DNA from: Undibacterium sp. 5I1
Lineage (GTDB): Bacteria; Pseudomonadota; Gammaproteobacteria; Burkholderiales; Burkholderiaceae_D
NCBI RefSeq assembly: GCF_034314085.1
Contig: NZ_JAVIWI010000001.1
Coordinates: 62,001 to 126,000, forward strand
Length of the DNA stretch: 64,000 bases
Direction: 5' to 3'
Each line of letters begins with the position of its first letter. Within the stretch, counting starts at the first letter, position 1. Below the pieces are notes generated by a model. The model was not told where the DNA came from. It was given only the letters and a program-made list of their open reading frames with translations, and did not search any database. The translations under genes and the position numbers were made by a program. Below, one piece after another: positions 26,006 to 34,587 of the stretch.

Positions 26006-28384
26006 ATGTTCCGCTGGCTTTCGCTTAACGAAAGCGGGCTAGATCCAACAGAGCACACCGTATGGAAAATAAGCGCTTTGCGTATTATTTTGGTGTCAGG
26101 TTTTTTGTTGGAAGCAATTGTTGCCGTTGATAGTTCGCTCAAAGCGATTGCTGTCGGGGCTTATCACGTCTTATGGGTTGTGGGCTTGTTTTACCTTGCC
26201 TTGAGTATCGGCCTGTTTTATTCGGCGCGCCATGTTGCCTTAAGTGCGGGTGTGTTAATTGGCACGGTATATGGCGCTGCGTTTGCCATGCTCAGTTTTA
26301 TTGATCAATTTGAAATCGCCAAACTTGGTGTGATTTTTATCTACACCACACCCATCATCGCAAGATTATTTTTTAATACCCGACTAGCAGTTGGGTTGAT
26401 GTTGGTGAATAGCTTGCCGTTTTTACTGTTACTGCATAATCAACCGATCTTCCATTTTCCTGGTATTAATATCACGCTGCCAGATAGTCACGGCTATGTT
26501 CAGTCTTTGCTGTTCCTATTTTTTAATGTCTGTGTGCCGCTCGCAGTATTTCGCGTCCTACATGCTCTGGATGCATCTGCTGCCCGTCACCGCAAGACCA
26601 GTGTCGAGCTTGAGGTTAGCCATGCCCAGTACCACGAGATTTTTCAAAATGCGGGAAGTGCGCTGGTATTGACCGATAGCAACGGCACAATTTTGCAAGC
26701 GAATAATCTGGCGAATGCTTTACTGGGATGTGTGACGGAGGTATCCGCAAATGGCTCTACTATTCTTGGGGCTACTGACAGCAAAGACACCAATGACACC
26801 AGAGGCAGTCAATTATTTGACTGGTTGTCTTTAGATAATAGTGTTCGCCTCAAAGTAAACACATCTGCGTCTAGCTCAGCTATTAATAATATGGCTAATG
26901 AAGAGGTTGCCAATCTACGTATGTCCGCATACCGGACGCGTGACGGTAAATTGGTCTCGATGGAAAATATTTCTCAGACCAAAAACGAAAACTATATCGT
27001 CGCGCTGCGTGATGTTTCGCACTTGTACTCGATGCACAATGCCTTGCAACTGAGTCAGGAGCGTGAAAGCTTTTTGACCAATCACGATACCTTAACCAAT
27101 TTACCTAACCGCGACATGTTGCGCCAGCATTTGCGGCGTATTCTGGCAAATCCTACGCCAGATAAAGTGACTGCATTGGTCTCGTTTCGCCTGAATAGTA
27201 TCCGTCATGCGAATCAAAAATTAGGCGTACATTTTGGCGATCAATTACTGCGTCGCTTCGCAGAAGAATTATCCACTGTTCTGCCGCAAGATTGTTTTTG
27301 TGCGCGCTTACGCAGTATTGTTTTTTCCTTCGTTGTCGAGCAATACAGTACGCCGGGCGATATTATTAAACTGGTCGAGCGTGTGCGACATGCCTTGCCT
27401 AAAGAGATTTTGATCGATGGCGAAACTTTGCTGGTTCAGTTTTCAGCAGGTATCGCGCTGGTCAGAACAGACGAGACCGAAGCCGATGATCTGATACGCC
27501 GTAGTGAATTGGCGCTAGACACCGCGCGCCGCTCCAGCGAATCGGGCGCGACTTTATTTGATGATGAGGACGAATCAGAAATCCGGCGCAGTATCGAAAT
27601 CGAAGTCGATATTATCAACGGCCTTAAGCAGCGTGAATTCAGGCTGGTATATCAACCCAAGATCACACAAGACGGCAGTCTGGCTGGGGTAGAGGCGCTG
27701 ATACGCTGGCAGTCCTCCAGCTTGGGTAATGTGTCCCCGGTTGAATTTATTCCGATTGCAGAGCGCGCTGGTTTAATCCGCGAGATCAGCAATTTCGTAC
27801 TCGATAGCGCCTGCTCACAAATCCGGCAATGGCTGGATGAATTTGGCGACAGTCCGGTAGTGGCGGTAAATCTGTCCGCCTCTGATGTGGCGCGTAGCGA
27901 CTTACTGGAACTGATAGAGCGTACTTGTGCCCAGTATGCGGTGACAGCCCAATATCTGGAATTTGAAATCACAGAAACCGGTCTAATCGCGAACGAATCT
28001 CTGGCAGTAGAGCATTTAAATGCGCTGAAAGAAAAAGGCTTTGGCATTGCGATAGATGATTTTGGTACTGGCTATTCTTCCTTATCAAAACTAAGCCACT
28101 TCCCCGCCCGCAGCGTCAAAATTGATCGTTCGTTTGTTGCGCAGATTGGCAATAATCAAAAAAGTGAAATGATCATCAAAGCGATTGTCTCGCTAGCCAG
28201 CATCTTGTCTTGTACGACAGTAGCAGAGGGTGTAGAAAACCTAGAGCAAGAGCAATTCCTGAAAGATATCGGCTGTGATTATTTCCAGGGATATTTGTAT
28301 TATCGTCCTTTGGAAGTCGCCGATATGCACTCCTTGCTCGCACAGCAATTCGACATGACCTGCCAAATTTTAGCCGCTTGTTGA
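26006..28384 (+). CDS. Membrane GGDEF/EAL protein, probable c-di-GMP phosphodiesterase
   Basis: 792 residues. The N-terminal ~180 residues hold five or six membrane helices, followed by a PAS-like region, a GGDEF-family domain (DTLTNLPNRDML near 365) and an EAL domain. The cyclase signature is lost: the GGDEF position reads RSIVF, so synthesis is unlikely. The EAL domain keeps EALIRW near 562, NLSA, EITE, DDFGTGYSSL near 683 and AEGVE, so c-di-GMP hydrolysis is expected. Transcribed alone. No good ribosome-binding site precedes the ATG, and a nearby ATG at 25987 is out of frame. Confidence 0.9.
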   Translation: MFRWLSLNESGLDPTEHTVWKISALRIILVSGFLLEAIVAVDSSLKAIAVGAYHVLWVVGLFYLALSIGLFYSARHVALSAGVLIGTVYGAAFAMLSFIDQFEIAKLGVIFIYTTPIIARLFFNTRLAVGLMLVNSLPFLLLLHNQPIFHFPGINITLPDSHGYVQSLLFLFFNVCVPLAVFRVLHALDASAARHRKTSVELEVSHAQYHEIFQNAGSALVLTDSNGTILQANNLANALLGCVTEVSANGSTILGATDSKDTNDTRGSQLFDWLSLDNSVRLKVNTSASSSAINNMANEEVANLRMSAYRTRDGKLVSMENISQTKNENYIVALRDVSHLYSMHNALQLSQERESFLTNHDTLTNLPNRDMLRQHLRRILANPTPDKVTALVSFRLNSIRHANQKLGVHFGDQLLRRFAEELSTVLPQDCFCARLRSIVFSFVVEQYSTPGDIIKLVERVRHALPKEILIDGETLLVQFSAGIALVRTDETEADDLIRRSELALDTARRSSESGATLFDDEDESEIRRSIEIEVDIINGLKQREFRLVYQPKITQDGSLAGVEALIRWQSSSLGNVSPVEFIPIAERAGLIREISNFVLDSACSQIRQWLDEFGDSPVVAVNLSASDVARSDLLELIERTCAQYAVTAQYLEFEITETGLIANESLAVEHLNALKEKGFGIAIDDFGTGYSSLSKLSHFPARSVKIDRSFVAQIGNNQKSEMIIKAIVSLASILSCTTVAEGVENLEQEQFLKDIGCDYFQGYLYYRPLEVADMHSLLAQQFDMTCQILAAC

Positions 28385-28507
28385 TCGTTGATTTGCGCTG
28401 TTCGCTACGAACTTAGCTGACTTCTTCATTACTTTTTTCGTTCGTCACAGCGGTTACTTTCTCCTCCTGATTGCCACGTTCCCTCTGCGCAACTGATTCA
28501 ACACATC

Positions 28508-28562
28508 ATTTAGACCAATGGCTAAATAAGTCCTTGACTTCATTTAGATGATTAGCTAATCT
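28508..28562 (+). promoter_or_regulatory. Promoter and operator pair of the ArsR gene
   Basis: -35 TTGACT (28534-28539), 17-bp spacer, -10 TAATCT (28557-28562). The ATG is only 7 nt after the -10, so the transcript may be leaderless. Two related sites bracket the -35: ATTTAG-N8-CTAAAT (28508-28527) and ATTTAG-N8-CTAATC (28542-28561). These look like ArsR-type operators for autoregulation. Confidence 0.55.
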
Positions 28563-28569
28563 TCAAAAC

Positions 28570-28920
28570 ATGAATCAGATATTTAAAGCCCTCTCCGATC
28601 CGACTCGCCGTCAGGTACTGGCGCTACTGCGCAATGGTCCACAAACGGCAGGCGAGTTAGCGGACTATTTTGACGTGTCCAAACCCACCATGTCAGCCCA
28701 TTTTTCTATCCTGCGTGAAGCTGATTTAATCGCTTCCTCAAAACAAGGCAAGACCATCGTGTATTGCTTGCAACTCTCGGTACTGGAGGACGCCTTGCTT
28801 GGGTTTGCCCAACTGCTGGGCAGTCAGCTTAAGGCGGACTCATCACCAATGTCACCGCCATTAACATCAGCAGCAGTGCCAGATGCTCAACCACCATCCT
28901 CACAAACTGAAGGAAAATGA
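28570..28920 (+). CDS. ArsR-family autorepressor (SdpR-like)
   Basis: 116 residues. Winged HTH of the ArsR/SdpR group: LSDPTRRQVLALL, then TAGELADYFDVSKPTMSAHFSILREADLI, then a wing (SSKQGKTIVYCL). No Cys pair for metal in the recognition helix, so it is likely not an arsenic sensor. The Pro/Ser-rich C-terminal tail (about 95-116) looks disordered. Its stop overlaps the next start by 4 bp (ATGA), so it is coupled to a membrane protein, as in SdpR/SdpI-type pairs. Confidence 0.85.
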   Translation: MNQIFKALSDPTRRQVLALLRNGPQTAGELADYFDVSKPTMSAHFSILREADLIASSKQGKTIVYCLQLSVLEDALLGFAQLLGSQLKADSSPMSPPLTSAAVPDAQPPSSQTEGK

Positions 28921-29495
28921 TGAAAACTATCTCCGAGCAACCGCTCCGCACATTCGCCATCCTCATCAGCACATGGGTAGTTTTTGCCAGCAGCTATCTG
29001 TGCTACCTCCATCTTGCCCGTCCTTGGCCTTATGTCCTCGCGCTCGCTATCATCGGTATCGCGTGGATCGCTCGTCAGTTGTTACCAACAGGTGCAGCAG
29101 TTGGCTCGGCAGGCCAAGTCAATCGCCGTAAAATTACGCAAGCCATAGTGCTAGCTGGCTCAATGCTGGGACTCGCTTTGCTTATACCGTTGGGATGGAC
29201 GGATGGATTAGTCAGTCAGTTTGCCGAGCGGAGCAATAGCGTGATGATGGGAGTCATCGTTGTCGTCTTTGCCAACAGCATCCCCAAACAAGTAAGCACA
29301 GCACGTGGTCTCGCAATGCGCCGGATTGCAGGCTGGGCTTTGGTAGTTGGTGGCTTGGGATATGCGCTGTCCTGGTTATTCTTGCCGCTAGCCTACGCAA
29401 ATATCGCAGCACCACTCATACTATTTTTAGGGCTGATGTATGCGCTAGTACGCATCCTCGGAGATCGTGTACTACGTAGTGCTGGCGGATGTTGA
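28917..29495 (+). CDS. Small polytopic membrane protein coupled to the ArsR regulator
   Basis: 192 residues with about five or six membrane helices (near 12-30, 38-55, 76-95, 110-125, 133-152 and 158-180), no signal peptide and no recognised catalytic motif. The gene arrangement resembles sdpR-sdpI, in which SdpI is an immunity protein that also sequesters its repressor. I do not see a clear SdpI signature, so this is only a lead. Translationally coupled to the regulator. Confidence 0.7.
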   Translation: MMKTISEQPLRTFAILISTWVVFASSYLCYLHLARPWPYVLALAIIGIAWIARQLLPTGAAVGSAGQVNRRKITQAIVLAGSMLGLALLIPLGWTDGLVSQFAERSNSVMMGVIVVVFANSIPKQVSTARGLAMRRIAGWALVVGGLGYALSWLFLPLAYANIAAPLILFLGLMYALVRILGDRVLRSAGGC

Positions 29496-29510
29496 TTTTC
29501 TCGTTAAATT

Positions 29511-29596
29511 AATATACTCCCCTCTATTTTTTTAAAATATGCCTTAGTGTCCAGTATTTAATTGGACTACTTATATATACAGAGTGAGAGTATATT
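29511..29596. repeat. Dispersed palindromic repeat family 1
   Basis: Outer arms AATATACTCCCC and GAGAGTATATT, core GTCCA-N9-TGGAC at 29549-29567, then TATATATAC. It starts 15 bp after the membrane-protein stop. Confidence 0.75.
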
Positions 29597-29813
29597 GATT
29601 TTGCAATAGTGTTCTGCTTGTATATCAATCTTATTGTTCACCATGTTCGCCCGGCATTTTGATGAACCACCACAGTAATGATTGTCCGAATTGCCGCCCA
29701 AACTACTGAATCGCTGAATCAGTGACTGCTCCAATCTTCACCCAAATTTCCACCCGGATTTTTCAGATTAAATCCTCCTGACTCCGCGATAGCATTCACT
29801 CTCTCTTCATCAA

Positions 29814-29902
29814 TCCTGAAGAAAAATTCAGGACTTCTTAAGTATTTCTTCAGACACACATCGTTAAAATGCAACACCTGAGTCCTGACGTCATTCTCAG
29901 GT
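29814..29902. promoter_or_regulatory. Two inverted repeats upstream of the RND operon
   Basis: TCCTGAA-N6-TTCAGGA (29814-29833) and ACCTGAG-N13-CTCAGGT (29876-29902) lie in the 639-bp gap before the adaptor gene. They are candidate operators or RNA hairpins. The gap otherwise shows a repeat at 29511 and a short minus-strand open stretch (29631-29702). No promoter could be assigned firmly. Confidence 0.4.
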
Positions 29903-30134
29903 CAAATACCGCAAATAAACTCTAGGCCAAATTCAAGGCTCAATTCAAAACTTTATGGTTCTGAATTGATTGTGGCTGGTTAACAACTTTGCATACTCTG
30001 CTTGCTCATCTGAGAAGTAGTCCCAAGACCGATCATCGTCTGGATTTCTTTCCGGTAAAAATATACCCAGACTAGCCCCCACTGGTCGTTACGACCAAAA
30101 ATCTGCAGCACTGACATTGTCGTGTGAATAAACA

Positions 30135-31499
30135 ATGAGGCAAACCTCAATGAAAATGATAAATCCTATTTCCACGATCACAAAAAATCGTCAACGTCTT
30201 ACGGTGCTTGTTGCGATGCTTGGTAGCTTTGCGCTAGTGGTTTTGATCGCTGACAAATTGTCCGCCTCTGCTGGTGCAACAACTGCCAAAACATCAGATG
30301 AGGAACAAATGATGATCCGGCAGGGCGATAAAATTAGCGTCCCCGCTAAATCACCTTTGCGATCCCGGCTGGCTGTTTTGCCAGTGGCAACGTCGGTGCC
30401 ATCGCACATCATTACCGTACCTGCGACGGTGGAGGCTGACCCTTCGTTGACAGTCAATATTTTGCCGCCGTTGACCGGGCGTTTGGTCGAGTTAAAAGTA
30501 AAGCTGGGGGATGTCGTTAAACAAGGGCAAGTGCTGGCGCTCATCAGCTCGCCGGATTTGGCGCAAGCCTATGCAGATGCCGATAAAGCGCAGGACGGCC
30601 TGGAGTTATCGCATAAAGCGCTGGAGCGCGCGCGTGGCGTGAATGCTGCGGGTGGTAATGCCGCCAAAGATTTTGAGCAAGCGACTAGCAATTATGTACA
30701 AGCCCAAGCAGAAGCGCGACGTGCTGAAACCCGTCTGAGGGTGTTGAATGGCTCCACAAACACGCTCCAAAGCAATACCAGCAATACCAGCAATACCAGC
30801 AATACTGGTAATGCCATCAACACCCACACCAAAGCCAGTTCCAGATTACTCAGCATCACTGCACCTATCTCAGGCGTGGTCACTACGCTTACTGTGGGCA
30901 GCGGCGCCTATCTGAACGACGCTACAGCGAGCCTGATGACCGTCGCTAATCTCAACCAGATTTGGGTCACGGCCAATGTGCCAGAACAATTGGTCTCTTC
31001 CGTCGCTAAAGGGCAGTCGGTAGATATTAACTTACCTGCTTACCCTAACCAGACGTTTCATGGCACGGTCGCCTTTGTCAGTGCCGTGCTGGAGCCAGAC
31101 ACCAGACGCAATAAAGTGCGCATCAGCTTTGCCAATCAGGATGGCAAGCTCAAGCCGAATATGTTTGCAACGGCTAGTATTTTGCTTACGCAAACTACGC
31201 AAACTACGCAAACTACGCAAACTACGCAAACTACGCAAACTACGCAAACTACCAAAGCCGGATCAACACCTCAAGCGCAGGCGTCACAGCCGGCCTCTAT
31301 TACACCTATTACGATCCCAACTTCGGCTTTGTTAATGAACAATGACGACATCACCGTATTTGTTGAAGTTGCTCCGTGGACGTTTGTACGCCGCAGCGTG
31401 GAATTGGGTCATGAGGATAACGACAAGGTGACCATCTTGTCCGGTCTGACTGCAACAGATCGTGTGGTCGTACGCGGTGGAGTGCTGCTCAATGATTAA
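30135..31499 (+). CDS. RND efflux periplasmic adaptor (CzcB/CusB type)
   Basis: 454 residues, membrane-fusion subunit of a heavy-metal RND pump. N-terminal anchor (about 25-45), lipoyl half VELKVKLGDVVKQGQVLALISSPDLA, helical hairpin, second half ITAPISGVVTTL, then beta-barrel. Two low-complexity insertions come from 9-bp tandem repeats: Ser-Asn-Thr in the hairpin (30771-30806) and Thr-Gln-Thr in the barrel (31188-31250). The first ATG has no clear ribosome-binding site; an in-frame ATG at 30150 has GAGG 9 nt upstream and may be the true start. It overlaps the pump gene by 8 bp. Confidence 0.88.
   Translation: MRQTSMKMINPISTITKNRQRLTVLVAMLGSFALVVLIADKLSASAGATTAKTSDEEQMMIRQGDKISVPAKSPLRSRLAVLPVATSVPSHIITVPATVEADPSLTVNILPPLTGRLVELKVKLGDVVKQGQVLALISSPDLAQAYADADKAQDGLELSHKALERARGVNAAGGNAAKDFEQATSNYVQAQAEARRAETRLRVLNGSTNTLQSNTSNTSNTSNTGNAINTHTKASSRLLSITAPISGVVTTLTVGSGAYLNDATASLMTVANLNQIWVTANVPEQLVSSVAKGQSVDINLPAYPNQTFHGTVAFVSAVLEPDTRRNKVRISFANQDGKLKPNMFATASILLTQTTQTTQTTQTTQTTQTTQTTKAGSTPQAQASQPASITPITIPTSALLMNNDDITVFVEVAPWTFVRRSVELGHEDNDKVTILSGLTATDRVVVRGGVLLND
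30771..30806 (+). repeat. 9-bp coding tandem repeat, four units
   Basis: AGCAATACC three times and AGCAATACT once, encoding Ser-Asn-Thr units in the helical hairpin region of the adaptor. The unit length preserves frame. Confidence 0.85.
31188..31250 (+). repeat. 9-bp coding tandem repeat, seven perfect units
   Basis: ACGCAAACT repeated seven times without a mismatch (63 bp), encoding a Thr/Gln stretch in the adaptor's beta-barrel region. Sequence perfection suggests recent expansion by slippage. Gains or losses stay in frame. Confidence 0.95.
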
Positions 31500-34400
31500 C
31501 CAGCTCATCGCTTTATGTTTCCGGCGGCGTCATCTGGCATGGGTGCTGGCGATTGTGATTTCGATGTATGGTTACGTGTCATGGCAAAAAATGGCAGTCG
31601 AAGCCTATCCCGATTTAAGTGATGTCACAGTACAGGTTTCTACCCAAGTGCCGGGTCTGGCTGCGGAAGAAATAGAGCAACAAATCACCACGCCACTAGA
31701 GCGCGCGCTGAGTAATACGCCAGGCTTAGTCACGATGCGTTCCAGCAGCACGTTTGCATTGTCTTTGATCACTCTTGTGTTTCAGGATGGCGCAGATGAT
31801 TATTTCGTACGCCAACGTGTGTTGGAGCGTATTGCATCAGTCTCGTTACCCGCTGGTGTGCAGCCGGGTCTGGGGCCGGTTTCTGGGCCGGCGGGAGAAA
31901 TTTTTCGGTATACGCTGGAATCCGATACCAAAAATCTGATGGAGTTATCCGAGATTCAGCGCTGGATCGTGATCCCCGGATTTAAGCAGGTACCCGGCAT
32001 TGCAGATGTGAATAACTTTGGCGGATTTACCAAACAATTTCAGTTAGAACTTGACCCCACCCAGCTGCAACGTTACAACGTGGTGTTGAATGATGTGGTG
32101 ACCGCGATCAACGCCAATAGCGCCAATGCAGGCGGTGGCCGGATTGCACGTGGCGAGCAAAGTTATGTCATCCGCGGCATCGGGCAGGTGCATTCGCTAG
32201 ATGATCTGGCGACGGTTGTGGTCACGCAAAATAACGGTGTTCCGGTACTGCTACGTGATCTCGGCAAGCTGCAATACGGACATCAGGAACGTGAAGGCAT
32301 TCTGGGTAAAGACAATAATCCAGACACCATAGAAGGCATTGTGCTCATGCTTAAATATGAGAACCCTTCTATGGTCTTGCAAGGCGTGCATGCAAAAGTA
32401 GAGCAGCTACGCAAAAAGCTGGAGCCTATGGGTGTCAAGATTGTGCCCTACATTGATCGTGATGATCTGGTCAAACTAACGGTGCATAAAGTCAGCCATA
32501 CCGTGTTGGAAGGCATAGGTTTAGTCTGCCTGGTACTGATCTTATTTTTGGGTAGCCCACGTAGCGCGGTTGTAGCTGCTGTGGCAATACCGATTGCGCT
32601 GGTCACGGTCTTTATCATTATGGCGGCGACCAAAATGCCTGCCAATTTATTCTCACTCGGAGCGATTGATTTTGGCATTATTGTCGATGGCGCGATTGTC
32701 GTTATGGAGGCGATCTTGTTGCGTCGCGAGAAAAATCCTGATGTTGAATTATCAGAAGAAGATGTCTTGCGCACGACAGGGCAAGTGGCGCGCCCGATCT
32801 TTTTTGCGACCTTGATTATTATCGCTGCCTACATCCCCTTATTCGCATTCCAGCGTGCTGAGGGCAAGTTGTTAACACCGATGGCCTACACGGTTTCTTA
32901 TGCCTTGTTAGGTGCTCTAGTATGCGCACTGGTATTGATCCCGGGACTTGCGTTTACCGCTTTGCGTAAGCCGCGCAAAATATTTCATAACCGCCCCTTA
33001 GTCTGGCTAACCCAAAGATACACCAGTCTGTTGCGTCATTCGTTAGAAAATACCTGGATTGCGTACGGCATAGGCGCATTGACGCTGGTGTGCGTCATCA
33101 TTCTCGGCTCAACAGCGGGACGCGAATTTTTACCTGATATTGATGAGGGAGCGCTGTGGCTACAGGTGCAAGTACCCAGCGGTATTTCTATCGAAAAAGC
33201 TAATGAGATGGCGAGTGATTTGCGCAGAACATTAAAAGAGTTTCCAGAAATTTCTTACGTCGTCACTCAGCTTGGTCGTAATGATGACGGTACCGATCCG
33301 TGGACGCCATCGCATATGGAAGTGCCAGTCGGATTAAAGCCTTACGATCAGTGGCCCAATGGCGGTAGCAAGGCTGATCTGATCAAACGCCTGAATCAGC
33401 GTTTTGCCACTATGCCGGGATTTTCTATCAGCATCAGTCAGCCGATTATTGACGGTGTAAATGACGCGATCGGTGGTGCGCATAGCCCATTAGTCTTGCG
33501 TGTGTATGGCGACGATCTGAGAGAAAATCGCCGTATTGGTAATCAGATTGTCGATATTTTGCAGACGATACCCGGTACTGCCTCGGCATCCTTATTCCAG
33601 GAGCCGCCGATACCGCAAGTGGTGATTAAAGTGGATAGAGAACAGGCTGCACGTTACGGTATTAACACAGCAGATATCGCGGCCCTGATACAGACCGGAG
33701 TTGGCGGTGCGGCGATCTCATCGGTGTATGTGGGCGATCGTATTTACAATGTGACCGCACGTTTTCCTAAAGCCAGCAAAAACAATCCTGAGTCCTTGGG
33801 TAGCCTGACATTAAACAGTTCAACCGGCGCAAAGATCGCTTTATCGCAAGTTGCCAGTATCAAACTCCAGACCGGAGAAAGTACGATTTCACATGAGGCG
33901 AGTGAACGTCAGATCACTGTCCGTATCGATAATCGTGGACGTGATCTCACTTCTTATTTGGCAGAAGCGCAACAAAGGATTGATGCTGAGATCAAAATTA
34001 ATCCGCAGAAAATTCGGCTCGAATGGGCAGGGCAGTTTGAGAACGAACGACGGGCTCACGCAAGGCTAATCGTTATTTTAGGCGTGGTATTGGCGCTAAT
34101 GTCCGTATTGCTGTTCTTCCAGTTTGGAAAAATCCGTCAGGTCATTTTAATCTTGGGTGTGGTACCAATGGCGACCTTGGGTGGACTTGTTGCCTTGCAT
34201 GTGACTGGCGAGACTTTAAACGTCGCAACCGCAGTCGGCTTTATTGCCTTGTTTGGAGTGTCGGTACAAAACGGCATCATCATGGTTGCTAACTTCCGCC
34301 GTGTACGCGGTCAGGGTTTGCCGCTAAACGATACCGTCATTGCAGGTGCAACCGAGCGCCTGCGCCCTGTCTTGATGACGGCGACTGTCGCTGCCTTCGG

Positions 34401-34587
34401 CATGCTACCTGCAGCGCTGGCAACTGGCGTTGGCACCGATGTCCAGCGTGGACTGGCAACCGTAGTCGTCGGTGGTTTGATCGTATCAACCTTGCTGACT
34501 TTATTTATTCTACCCACTTACTATTTTGCGATGGAACGTCTGTTCGAGAGCAAAACTTGGGGTTTGCGATTAAGGCAGAATCGATAA
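31492..34587 (+). CDS. Heavy-metal RND efflux pump (CzcA/CusA family), system 1
   Basis: Proton-driven inner-membrane trimeric pump, about 1031 residues. The start at 31492 (MINQLIALCFRRRHL) overlaps the adaptor stop; the frame upstream of it lies within the adaptor gene. Family features: YPDLSDVTVQVSTQVPG, TTPLERALSNTPG, the helix-4 proton relay DFGIIVDGAIVVME, the duplicated periplasmic porter domains, REFLPDIDEGALW, and a second transmembrane half with GVSVQNGIIM. The acidic D-D-E triad marks the heavy-metal RND group; the substrate metal cannot be set from sequence alone. Followed directly by its outer-membrane channel gene. Confidence 0.92.
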   Translation: MINQLIALCFRRRHLAWVLAIVISMYGYVSWQKMAVEAYPDLSDVTVQVSTQVPGLAAEEIEQQITTPLERALSNTPGLVTMRSSSTFALSLITLVFQDGADDYFVRQRVLERIASVSLPAGVQPGLGPVSGPAGEIFRYTLESDTKNLMELSEIQRWIVIPGFKQVPGIADVNNFGGFTKQFQLELDPTQLQRYNVVLNDVVTAINANSANAGGGRIARGEQSYVIRGIGQVHSLDDLATVVVTQNNGVPVLLRDLGKLQYGHQEREGILGKDNNPDTIEGIVLMLKYENPSMVLQGVHAKVEQLRKKLEPMGVKIVPYIDRDDLVKLTVHKVSHTVLEGIGLVCLVLILFLGSPRSAVVAAVAIPIALVTVFIIMAATKMPANLFSLGAIDFGIIVDGAIVVMEAILLRREKNPDVELSEEDVLRTTGQVARPIFFATLIIIAAYIPLFAFQRAEGKLLTPMAYTVSYALLGALVCALVLIPGLAFTALRKPRKIFHNRPLVWLTQRYTSLLRHSLENTWIAYGIGALTLVCVIILGSTAGREFLPDIDEGALWLQVQVPSGISIEKANEMASDLRRTLKEFPEISYVVTQLGRNDDGTDPWTPSHMEVPVGLKPYDQWPNGGSKADLIKRLNQRFATMPGFSISISQPIIDGVNDAIGGAHSPLVLRVYGDDLRENRRIGNQIVDILQTIPGTASASLFQEPPIPQVVIKVDREQAARYGINTADIAALIQTGVGGAAISSVYVGDRIYNVTARFPKASKNNPESLGSLTLNSSTGAKIALSQVASIKLQTGESTISHEASERQITVRIDNRGRDLTSYLAEAQQRIDAEIKINPQKIRLEWAGQFENERRAHARLIVILGVVLALMSVLLFFQFGKIRQVILILGVVPMATLGGLVALHVTGETLNVATAVGFIALFGVSVQNGIIMVANFRRVRGQGLPLNDTVIAGATERLRPVLMTATVAAFGMLPAALATGVGTDVQRGLATVVVGGLIVSTLLTLFILPTYYFAMERLFESKTWGLRLRQNR

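Noticed and set aside
31188..31250. Possible CRISPR-like array
   Set aside because: The 9-bp units are contiguous, without spacers, and lie in a coding frame. It is a coding microsatellite.
31462..31491. Upstream start for RND pump 1
   Set aside because: It lies within the adaptor gene. The ATG at 31492 overlaps the adaptor stop and matches the family N-terminus.
32448..32774. Minus-strand frame inside RND pump 1
   Set aside because: Shadow of conserved membrane helices on the coding strand.
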